From Lachnospiraceae bacterium (GTDB taxonomy: Bacteria > Bacillota > Clostridia > Lachnospirales > Lachnospiraceae), in assembly GCA_900770345.1 (NCBI GenBank), contig CAAGKF010000099.1, positions 1 through 43,475 of the forward strand: a stretch of DNA of 43,475 bases, written 5' to 3'. Below, piece after piece: positions 25,155-32,073 of the stretch. The position numbers and the translations under genes were made by a program. The notes beneath the pieces are model-generated. The model was not told the origin of the DNA. It saw only the letters and a program-made list of their open reading frames with translations, and made no database searches. Numbering within the stretch: position 1 is the stretch's first letter; every line of letters starts with the position of its first letter.

Positions 25155-25253
25155 CGATGTTAATAGTATCAAAAGACAGGGGAAATCTATCTCAGGCCGT
25201 GTCCTGCCCTTTCTGCCGATGCTGCGTAAATACGATTCAGGAGGCTGTATTAT

Positions 25254-25496
25254 ATGAGATATCAGACACACGGTGTTTGTTCCCGTGAAATTTCATTTGA
25301 AGTAAAAGATAACAAGCTGACAAAGGTTCAGTTCATCGGCGGCTGCTCCGGCAACACCCAGGGCGTAGCCAGATTGATCGAAGGCATGGACGTAGATGAA
25401 GCGATCCGCCGCCTGGACGGCATCCACTGCGGCCCCAGACCCACCTCATGTCCGGATCAGCTGGCCCGGGCGCTGAAGGAGTATAAGAGAATGTAA
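25254..25496 (+). CDS. TSCPD domain protein, TIGR03905 family
   Basis: An 80-residue single-domain protein with the Cys pattern of the TSCPD domain: Cys at residue 9, GGCSGN, HCGPRPTSCPD. The domain also occurs at the C-terminus of vitamin B12-dependent ribonucleotide reductases, but the function of the free-standing form is not known to me. The four cysteines suggest metal or Fe-S binding, which is inference. CAGGAGG precedes the ATG. It is monocistronic, with a strong promoter and terminator. Confidence 0.9.
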   Translation: MRYQTHGVCSREISFEVKDNKLTKVQFIGGCSGNTQGVARLIEGMDVDEAIRRLDGIHCGPRPTSCPDQLARALKEYKRM

Positions 25497-25513
25497 TTTG
25501 GAAATGGGTATAT

Positions 25514-25555
25514 AAAAGGAGGGCCTCCTGAATCACGTTCAGGCCCTCCTTTTTA
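25514..25555 (+). terminator. Intrinsic terminator of the TSCPD gene
   Basis: AAAAGGAGGG (25514-25523) pairs with CCCTCCTTTT (25544-25553), capped by an inner CCTGAA/TTCAGG hairpin, with a terminal T-run. Confidence 0.92.
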
Positions 25556-25596
25556 GATGCTTTTCTTTAGCTGCTTTTTCTCACTTTTCCTCTTTT

Positions 25597-26118
25597 TTAT
25601 TCGATTAAGATGCCTGCTGTCTTCGGACTGAAGCCTTCATAGATATCGCCTTTTACCACAGAAAAAGAACTTCTTAATCTGTAATAATATCCTCTTTCCT
25701 GATTTAAAAAGGTAATACTTACTGTTGGAGTTGTCAATCCATCTGGATAATCTTCTGCGTAAAATTCAGCATCATAATAATCCACATTAATCCAACGATC
25801 TTGCTCCTCATTCCAACGATCCAAAAATACTGTAATATATGCCTCATCAACAGGTTCTCTTGTATAAGCAATTGCTAAAGCACCAATATCTCCATTTCCT
25901 TTATCAGTTATGGTTATATCTGCACTAGCAAACATATCCCCTCTCGCAACAGACGATTCAGTTCCTTGACTTTGTTTAATTCCTGGCGATAATAATTCTG
26001 AATATTCATTCACCGATGTTTCACTACCGGAACAAACTGGTGACGCCAAAACAGGCATCGAAATTAAAACTAACAAAAGTATTGCTATCGGTATTATAAA
26101 TTTTCTCTTTTGAATCAT
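25597..26118 (-). CDS. Secreted protein resembling DUF6147
   Basis: A 173-residue exported protein. A signal peptide (Lys/Arg-rich start, hydrophobic core, likely cleavage after VLA near residue 25) precedes a mature region with RGDMFASADITITDKGNGDIG and a C-terminal GYYYRLRSSFSVVKG segment. This pattern matches my memory of DUF6147, a clostridial secreted family of unknown function, with a likely beta-sandwich fold. AGAGGT precedes the ATG. It follows the DUF4367 gene by 17 bases and is likely in the same operon. The gene is clearly AT-rich compared with its neighbours. Confidence 0.7.
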   Translation of the reverse strand: MIQKRKFIIPIAILLLVLISMPVLASPVCSGSETSVNEYSELLSPGIKQSQGTESSVARGDMFASADITITDKGNGDIGALAIAYTREPVDEAYITVFLDRWNEEQDRWINVDYYDAEFYAEDYPDGLTTPTVSITFLNQERGYYYRLRSSFSVVKGDIYEGFSPKTAGILIE

Positions 26119-26135
26119 AGCTTACCTCTTTAATT

Positions 26136-26939
26136 CTAAAATGCTATTCTTTCTACTATTTTTATAAAAGTCTCTTTTTTCATCGTTCCAAACAAACGAT
26201 ATACCGCACCATCTAAAATTATAGTTGTTTCATATGCTTGTGCACCGTTTGTTAAGTTTTCCTTATATATAACCACTTCTTGCCCTATCCAATTGTTATT
26301 AATTTTTAAATTTTCAATCTTCTTTCCATCTGATTTAAAATCATACGACGCCGCTTTTCCTTGCTTTGATTGAATAAAATAGATAATATTGTCTTTATAA
26401 ATAAATTCAATAACTGCACAACCTTCTTCTATTCTTAGCTCAGAAAAACACATATCTTCAGGAATAAACCCTAATTTCAAAGGTTTTATCCCCAAGCTTT
26501 CTTCAATCATCGCATAAGCTTCTTCTTCCCCATTCACATCTGCTTTATAGGAATCATTTACGATTACTTTCCCGTATCCGCTATCTAACACCTTCTCCCT
26601 ATAAAAATACGACTTCGTCCCCATCGCAACAAAGCAGCCGCTGCCAGCAATTAAACACGCAATCAGTCCGACCGCCGCTAATCTTTTCCATCTGAACCGT
26701 GGTTTGATAACTTTGCCGCTGTGCATGGTTAAAGTATTGGAATCGGAACGTTCCTCCTGAATCCTGGCCCAGATACGGTCAAATTCATCTGACGGAGGGT
26801 CAGGAATAGGCAGGGGGGAGTTATCTTTGCCGGCATTTTCAAATTCCTCCAATAACGCTTCCTCGGAAAATCCAAACATTTCCTGGAGCTCCCTGTCCAC
26901 GGAATTATCCTGTTCCAAATCCTTGTTTAATTTATCCAC
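26136..26939 (-). CDS. DUF4367-type single-pass membrane protein, possible anti-sigma/sensor
   Basis: A 267-residue protein with a GTG start at 26939 and AGAGGTG just upstream. The cytosolic N-terminus (1-85) contains EFDRIWARIQEE, a transmembrane helix spans about 87-107, and a C-terminal extracytoplasmic domain (about 125-267) resembles DUF4367. This layout is common for products encoded next to ECF-type sigma factors, and a sigma gene does lie nearby at 28234-28785, though the plus-strand murG separates them. An anti-sigma role is inference. GC content falls sharply inside the gene: I counted 34/60 at 26761-26820 but 14/60 at 26281-26340. Confidence 0.65.
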   Translation of the reverse strand: MDKLNKDLEQDNSVDRELQEMFGFSEEALLEEFENAGKDNSPLPIPDPPSDEFDRIWARIQEERSDSNTLTMHSGKVIKPRFRWKRLAAVGLIACLIAGSGCFVAMGTKSYFYREKVLDSGYGKVIVNDSYKADVNGEEEAYAMIEESLGIKPLKLGFIPEDMCFSELRIEEGCAVIEFIYKDNIIYFIQSKQGKAASYDFKSDGKKIENLKINNNWIGQEVVIYKENLTNGAQAYETTIILDGAVYRLFGTMKKETFIKIVERIAF

Positions 26940-26989
26940 ACTGCACCTCTATGTTACCAAATCTCCTAGAGTTCCCTTGTTCTTTGGGG

Positions 26990-27020
26990 TTGACTTTTTG
27001 CAGTTAATGCTTACTATAAT
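26990..27020 (+). promoter_or_regulatory. Probable promoter of murG
   Basis: TTGACT (26990-26995) with either TACTAT (27012-27017, spacer 16) or TATAAT (27015-27020, spacer 19). Which -10 is used is ambiguous. Confidence 0.6.
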
Positions 27021-27078
27021 ATTAGACGTTCCGGAAACGGAATTTCCCCGCATAACTTACAACCTTTAGGAGGTTTTT

Positions 27079-28143
27079 ATGAAAAAAATTATTTTAACCG
27101 GCGGCGGTACCGCCGGTCATGTTACACCAAACCTGGCTCTGCTCCCCTCATTAAAGGAGGCAGGCTATGAGATCCGCTATATCGGTTCTTATCAGGGTAT
27201 TGAGCGCAAATTGATCGAAAATGCAGGCATTCCTTATGACGGCATTTCCTCAGGCAAGCTGCGCAGATATTTTGATCTTAAGAACTTTTCTGACCCCTTC
27301 CGCGTACTGAAGGGCTATGGCGAAGCACTGCGGCTTCTGAAACGCTATAAACCGGATGTAGTATTCTCTAAGGGCGGCTTTGTCGCCGTTCCTGTGGTAC
27401 TGGCTGCAAAGCATTTCCGGATTCCTACCATCATCCATGAATCCGATATGACTCCGGGACTTGCAAACAAGATCTGCATTCCTTCTGCTGCAAAGGTCTG
27501 CTGCAATTTCCCCGAAACCTTAAAATATCTTCCGGAAGATAAGGCAGTCCTTACAGGCTCTCCTATCAGGTCAGAGCTGCTGCAGGGAGACCGCCTCTCC
27601 GGTCTTTCCTATGCACATATGTCCGCTGATAAGCCTGTACTCCTTATCATAGGCGGCAGTCTTGGCTCCGTTGCTGTAAATACAGCAGTCCGCAGCATCC
27701 TGCCCCGCCTTCTTGAAAAATTCCAGGTGATACATATCTGCGGCAAAGGCAATCTGGACGAAAGTCTGATCGGTACCGCCGGATATGTACAGTATGAGTA
27801 TGTAGACGCTCCCTTAAAGCATCTCTTTGCTGCCGCTGATATTGTGATCTCCCGTGCAGGAGCCAACTCCATCTGCGAGCTGCTGGCTCTGCGGAAACCT
27901 AATCTTCTGATCCCTCTGTCCGCCGCAGCCAGCCGCGGCGACCAGATCCTGAATGCAAGATCCTTCGCATCTCAGGGCTTCAGCAAGGTTCTAGAGGAGG
28001 AATCCCTGTCGGATGACACCCTTTACAATGCCATTGCCGACCTGTACGAAAACCGCTCCGGCTACATCCACGCAATGGAACACAGCAGCCTGAACAATGC
28101 CGTATCCACCATCATTTCTCTGATCGAGGACTGCGCCGGCTGA
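27079..28143 (+). CDS. murG: UDP-GlcNAc:undecaprenyl-PP-MurNAc-pentapeptide GlcNAc transferase (MurG type)
   Basis: A 354-residue GT28 glycosyltransferase that adds GlcNAc to lipid I to make lipid II at the inner membrane face. The donor and acceptor loops are evident: GGGTAGHVTPN near the N-terminus, SKGGFVAVPV, HESDMTPGLANK, GGSLGSVAVN and the C-terminal SRAGANSICELLAL. It resembles the stand-alone second MurG of bacilli (SSGKLRRYFD segment) more than a dcw-cluster gene, and no dcw genes flank it. AGGAGG precedes the ATG. It faces the sigma gene. Confidence 0.92.
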   Translation: MKKIILTGGGTAGHVTPNLALLPSLKEAGYEIRYIGSYQGIERKLIENAGIPYDGISSGKLRRYFDLKNFSDPFRVLKGYGEALRLLKRYKPDVVFSKGGFVAVPVVLAAKHFRIPTIIHESDMTPGLANKICIPSAAKVCCNFPETLKYLPEDKAVLTGSPIRSELLQGDRLSGLSYAHMSADKPVLLIIGGSLGSVAVNTAVRSILPRLLEKFQVIHICGKGNLDESLIGTAGYVQYEYVDAPLKHLFAAADIVISRAGANSICELLALRKPNLLIPLSAAASRGDQILNARSFASQGFSKVLEEESLSDDTLYNAIADLYENRSGYIHAMEHSSLNNAVSTIISLIEDCAG

Positions 28144-28152
28144 TGATTTCCT

Positions 28153-28219
28153 CCGGTAATTTTTGCTGTCATTATCCGGCAGTATGTCCTTCCAGCAGTA
28201 AAAACCGCAGTTTCTGCTG
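28153..28219. other. Hairpins between convergent murG and sigma genes
   Basis: CCGGTAAT/ATTATCCGG (28153-28179, one bulge) and CAGCAG/CTGCTG (28193-28219). On the minus strand, GCAG-AAA-CTGC-GGTTTTT is a weak terminator shape for the sigma gene. Neither is a strong classical terminator. Confidence 0.35.
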
Positions 28220-28233
28220 CAGTCTTTAGGCTT

Positions 28234-28785
28234 TTACGGCCAGTTTTCATCCTTCAGCAGTCTTTCCAGATGTTCACGAATGCGGCTGACTCTGGAGTAG
28301 CATGCCTTTTCTGAAATATTCAGGATCCGGCATACTTCCCGGGTCGGCCGCCCTTCGATCATTTTTAATACGGCTACGGCCCGCCAGTTCTCAGGCATCT
28401 TCTCAATTTCATCCAGAATTGCCCGGCAGCGCTCATCGCTGACCATTAAATCTTCCAGATCGATGGGACCGGTTGACTCAAAATTACCAATCTCCTCGGT
28501 CCGATTGCCGTCCTCCCATTCCCCATGCATACGGTATTTCATTTTTCTGTGATAATCAATGCATTTGCTTTTCAGGATCCTGGCCAAAAGGCCCTTCATC
28601 TGTGCAGGCGGCAATTCCAATGAATAATCATAGCGGGCATATGTGACAAATGTATCCTGTACCACATCATCGATATAATCCATCGGAATATTATTCACAT
28701 ACGCAATCCTTCTCAGAATATTCTGATATTCAAGGTACATTGCTTCAAACCGCTTTTTATCTTCCGAATCCAATTTTCTGCTCAT
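28234..28785 (-). CDS. ECF-type sigma-70 family RNA polymerase sigma factor
   Basis: A 183-residue two-domain sigma factor. Region 2 is about 12-85 (DDVVQDTFVTYARYDY, then LARILKSKCIDYHRK). Region 4 is about 118-178, with a helix-turn-helix (RPTREVCRILNISEKACYSRVSRIREHL). The linker (about 87-115) is acidic. The ATG comes two bases after the HIT stop codon, so it is translationally coupled to HIT. A DUF4367 membrane protein, a typical partner type, lies 1.3 kb downstream on the same strand beyond murG. Target promoters cannot be read from this window. Confidence 0.85.
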   Translation of the reverse strand: MSRKLDSEDKKRFEAMYLEYQNILRRIAYVNNIPMDYIDDVVQDTFVTYARYDYSLELPPAQMKGLLARILKSKCIDYHRKMKYRMHGEWEDGNRTEEIGNFESTGPIDLEDLMVSDERCRAILDEIEKMPENWRAVAVLKMIEGRPTREVCRILNISEKACYSRVSRIREHLERLLKDENWP

Positions 28786-28787
28786 GC

Positions 28788-29210
28788 TCAGTTCTGCAGA
28801 CTTCCTTTGATTTTTTCTGCTGTTTCAGCCAGTTCTTCCGGCGTTGCTTTTCCCGGTGTCCAGGCTGCGATAGAAGGACCTCCCTCATACCGGGGAATTA
28901 CATGCATATGGAAATGGAATACCGTCTGTCCCGCTGCTTCTCCGTTATTCTGAACCAGATTAAAACCTGCGCAGCCCAGAGATTTCTTCATGGCTGTTCC
29001 GATCTTTGCGCCCAGCGGAAGAACCTTTGCCGCTGTCTCGGCGTCCAGTGCACATACATCTGCATAGTGCTCCTTCGGCAGGATCAGAGCATGCCCTTTA
29101 GATGCCGGTCCCAGATCCAGGATCACCCGGAACATATCATCCTCATACAGAGTCGTCGACGGAATCTCTCCATTTGCAATTTTACAGAAAATACACTCAG
29201 CGTCTTTCAT
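28788..29210 (-). CDS. HIT-family nucleotide hydrolase/transferase
   Basis: A 140-residue histidine-triad protein. The HxHxH motif is FHFHMHVIP, with the N-terminal CIFCKIANGEIPS and GHALILPKEHY segments of the HINT/HIT group. These hydrolyse AMP-amidates or similar nucleotide conjugates; the natural substrate is unclear. The open frame extends 14 codons upstream, but AGGAGGAG and the family start support the ATG at 29210. A perfect hairpin GCTGTG/CACAGC (29229-29245) sits just upstream of the ribosome binding site. Co-transcribed with the sigma factor. Confidence 0.92.
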   Translation of the reverse strand: MKDAECIFCKIANGEIPSTTLYEDDMFRVILDLGPASKGHALILPKEHYADVCALDAETAAKVLPLGAKIGTAMKKSLGCAGFNLVQNNGEAAGQTVFHFHMHVIPRYEGGPSIAAWTPGKATPEELAETAEKIKGSLQN

Positions 29211-29290
29211 GATCAAACTCCTCCTCCCGCTGTGATCTTCACAGCTGTTCATTTGAATTTTCGGCGGAAAAATGCCAATGTTATTCGTTT

Positions 29291-29319
29291 ATCTTAGCAT
29301 AATTTTCCAAAATTGTTAA
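29291..29319 (-). promoter_or_regulatory. Sigma-A promoter of the HIT-sigma operon
   Basis: Minus strand TTAACA (29319-29314), 17 bases ending in TGC, and TAAGAT (29296-29291). The spacer is nearly filled by a perfect palindrome, AATTTTCCAAAATT (29301-29314). Confidence 0.7.
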
Positions 29320-29355
29320 GGGATAAATGCCCCCCTTTTTCTATTTCTCAGGTTT

Positions 29356-30537
29356 TTAGCAAACATCATTCGTCTGAGACAATCGGGAGCATACCAGCTG
29401 ATACAGATACTCAACACCATATTTCAATGCATTCTCATCCATAAGATACCGGCTGTTATGATGAGGCACCGTACAGCCTCCGGCCTCATCGCGGGCACCC
29501 AGCTCCACAAAGAATCCCTGACACGAATCCAGGAACGCAGAAAAATCTTCACCGGGCATCAGCGGGTCGATCTCAAGAACAGCACCCGGACCAAAAGTGT
29601 GTTCAATAACCTCACGGCCTTTTTCCGTCAGCTCCCTGTCATTGATTACCGACGCATACCCCAATGTTGACCGGAACTCACAGGAGGCTCCGTTGGCATC
29701 ACAGATCCCGCGCACCATCTGTTCCATCAGCCGGGGCAGCATACAGCGTGTTTCCCGGCTGAAGGTCCTTGTAGAACCGGTAATATGGACCTCCCCGGGA
29801 ATAATGTTATACGCCTGGCCGGCCTGAATCATACATACCGACACAACTGCCGGTTCAACCGCCCGAATCTTCCGGGAAACCAGTGTCTGCAGCGCGCAGA
29901 TGATCTCCGCTGCGGTAACAACAGGATCCACACAGGTTTCCGGAAAGGCCGAATGTCCCCCTTTTCCGATAACAGTGATATCAAAGCGGTCCGTGGCGCT
30001 GGTCAGAGCGCCGGAACGAACGCCAAAGGTACCCGTGGGAAAAGAAGAACTCAGATGCATTCCGTAAACCTCCTGCACCCCCTGCATCACACCGGCCCTG
30101 ACCATTTCCGCGGCGCCTCCCGGCGGCAGCTCCTCTGCGTGCTGAAACAGAAAACGTACCTCTCCGCACAGCTGCTCACGCTTCCGGGACAGAAGCCATG
30201 CCGCTCCCAGCTGCATGGCAGCATGTCCGTCGTGACCGCAGGCATGCATAACACCGGGAACCTGAGACGAAAAATCAAGCCCGGTCTCCTCATGAATAGG
30301 AAGGGCATCTATATCTGCCCGAAGAGCAATGGTTCGTCCCGGACGTGCACCTTTTAAAACAGCCACCACACCGGTCTTCGTGGGATACTCCAATGTCAGT
30401 CCCGGTATCTTTTTTAACTCTTCTGTCAAAAAACAGGTAGTCTCTGTCTCTTCAAAAGACAGCTCCGGATGCGCGTGCAGATGACGCCTCCAGGAAATAA
30501 TCTGAGGCTCCAGATCCAATACTTCCTTTGAAAACAT
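29356..30537 (-). CDS. M20-family amidohydrolase (N-acyl amino acid type)
   Basis: A 393-residue zinc-dependent M20D peptidase-like hydrolase. Metal and catalytic motifs are in order: RRHLHAHPELSFEE, RADIDALPI, MHACGHDGH (metal Cys/His), the QHAEELPPGGA catalytic Glu pair, and MPGEDFSAF. The family removes acyl or other groups from amino acid conjugates; the specific substrate cannot be read. GGAGGA lies 6-7 bases before the ATG at 30537, so I rejected the start 10 codons upstream. It is second in a two-gene operon of M20 enzymes, 38 bases after the first. Confidence 0.88.
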   Translation of the reverse strand: MFSKEVLDLEPQIISWRRHLHAHPELSFEETETTCFLTEELKKIPGLTLEYPTKTGVVAVLKGARPGRTIALRADIDALPIHEETGLDFSSQVPGVMHACGHDGHAAMQLGAAWLLSRKREQLCGEVRFLFQHAEELPPGGAAEMVRAGVMQGVQEVYGMHLSSSFPTGTFGVRSGALTSATDRFDITVIGKGGHSAFPETCVDPVVTAAEIICALQTLVSRKIRAVEPAVVSVCMIQAGQAYNIIPGEVHITGSTRTFSRETRCMLPRLMEQMVRGICDANGASCEFRSTLGYASVINDRELTEKGREVIEHTFGPGAVLEIDPLMPGEDFSAFLDSCQGFFVELGARDEAGGCTVPHHNSRYLMDENALKYGVEYLYQLVCSRLSQTNDVC

Positions 30538-30575
30538 TTTCCTTCCTCCTACTGCAATATTTAACACTCACTGTC

Positions 30576-31901
30576 CTAAAAACTGCCGAAATCCGACTCT
30601 CCTTCAGAAAATTTCTGCCAGAATTCCAGATAACTCTCCCGGGTAAACTTTGGACGGAATCCATCCCTGACTGCCTTTGCTCCGGCGGCATGATCCCACA
30701 GAAGATCAATCACGGTCATGGCCATCGCCTTTGCCGGCATGATATAGGCCATTTCTTTATCACAGATGGTGAATTCCCTGCTGTGCGCATCTCCGGCATA
30801 CCCTCCGGTAGACATGTGAATAAAAGGCATCAGTGAGCTGATATCACCCGCATCAGTAGCCCCCATAAGTTCCTGACCGTAAATATTGGTCCCTTTGCCC
30901 AAAAGCTCCTCCGCGTTCCGCGCAAACAATTCCGTCATATCCGGATTCTGGATCAGCGGCAGATAGCCCGGCAGTTCTTCAATATCCACAGAAGCTCCGA
31001 TGGCATAAGCGCTGCCCTTAAGAGAGCGGTTCACTTTCTCCGACGCGTCCAGTATAGCCTCCAGATTAGTTCCTCTGACATAGGTCTCCATACGTACATC
31101 CGCAGGCACAATATTCACCAGATCTCCGCCCTTCGTAATAATGGGGTGAATGCGGATGCGATCCTTTTCCCGAAAGGTTTCCCGCTGGGAATTGATCGCC
31201 ATCAGTGACAGGGACGCCGCGTTCAGGGCGTTGATTCCGTCAAAGGGCCTGGCGCCGGCATGAGCCTCACGGCCGTTAAAGCGGATCAGCTTCCCGATAA
31301 AACCGGAGCTGTCGCAGCCGATCAGAAAATGCCTGTCCGTAACACCCGCATGAGAATGGATCATCATTCCCATATCCACATCATCCAGAATTCCCTGGCG
31401 GATAAACTCCTGCTTTCCGCCGAAAAACCGGATTTTCCCGTCCTCGCGGAGACGCTGCCGATATTCCAGTTCCACATATTCCTCTGCCGGCACAGCGGCA
31501 AAAACCACATCCCCGTCCAGCCGGTCAGCCAATGGCGCAAGACCCATGGCCGCCCCCAGCATAGAGGCAATCTGCGAATTATGCCCGCAGGAATGTGCCG
31601 CCCCTGTAGTCAGATCCGCCTGGGGATGCAAAGGGCAGATCACCGCATCCAGCTCGCCCATGACCATTACACGTATATCCGACTCTCTTCCCTTCAGCGT
31701 TCCCTTTACCCCGGTCAGAGCAAGACCGTCCTGATGGGGAATATTCAGCCGATCTAATGTCCGCTGTACCAGACGTGAAGTATTTATTTCCTTAAATCCC
31801 AGCTCCGGATGGGAAAAGATTTCATCTCCAAGAGCAATGATCGCATCCCGATTCTCATCGATCAGGTTCATGCACTGCTGTTTCAACTGTTCTTTTGTCA
31901 T
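30576..31901 (-). CDS. M20-family amidohydrolase
   Basis: A 441-residue M20 hydrolase, more divergent than its downstream neighbour. Motifs: FSHPELGFKE, MGELDAVICP, HSCGHNSQ, VPAEEYVE (Glu pair), and a C-terminal TDAGDISSLMPFIHMSTGG. It recalls aminobenzoyl-glutamate hydrolase-like (Abg) members, but I would not assign a substrate. The ATG at 31901 with AGAAGG 7 bases upstream is a fair start; an in-frame ATG at 31919 is the alternative. It is transcribed away from the adenine deaminase operon from a back-to-back promoter. Confidence 0.85.
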   Translation of the reverse strand: MTKEQLKQQCMNLIDENRDAIIALGDEIFSHPELGFKEINTSRLVQRTLDRLNIPHQDGLALTGVKGTLKGRESDIRVMVMGELDAVICPLHPQADLTTGAAHSCGHNSQIASMLGAAMGLAPLADRLDGDVVFAAVPAEEYVELEYRQRLREDGKIRFFGGKQEFIRQGILDDVDMGMMIHSHAGVTDRHFLIGCDSSGFIGKLIRFNGREAHAGARPFDGINALNAASLSLMAINSQRETFREKDRIRIHPIITKGGDLVNIVPADVRMETYVRGTNLEAILDASEKVNRSLKGSAYAIGASVDIEELPGYLPLIQNPDMTELFARNAEELLGKGTNIYGQELMGATDAGDISSLMPFIHMSTGGYAGDAHSREFTICDKEMAYIMPAKAMAMTVIDLLWDHAAGAKAVRDGFRPKFTRESYLEFWQKFSEGESDFGSF

Positions 31902-31946
31902 GTGAATGCCTTCTTCCATTTATGTTTCGTCCGCTTCATCTGTATT

Positions 31947-31975
31947 ATTCTAATAGAAAGCATCTTTCGTTTCAA
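31947..31975 (-). promoter_or_regulatory. Sigma-A promoter of the M20 operon
   Basis: Minus strand TTGAAA (31975-31970), 17 bases, and TAGAAT (31952-31947). The spacer contains the inverted repeat GAAAG-CAT-CTTTC (31956-31968), a possible operator. The -35 lies only 7 bases from the -35 of the divergent ade promoter. Confidence 0.75.
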
Positions 31976-31982
31976 GTATTTA

Positions 31983-32011
31983 TTGACTTTCTTATTATGA
32001 AAAGGTACAAT
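31983..32011 (+). promoter_or_regulatory. Sigma-A promoter of the adenine deaminase-ABC operon
   Basis: TTGACT (31983-31988), 17 bases, and TACAAT (32006-32011). The leader of about 55 bases is AT-rich and shows no riboswitch aptamer. Confidence 0.8.
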
Positions 32012-32073
32012 CTCCACGTAAGATTTTTTAAAAATATGAACGAATCTGAAGTCTGAAAATGGAGGAAGATATT

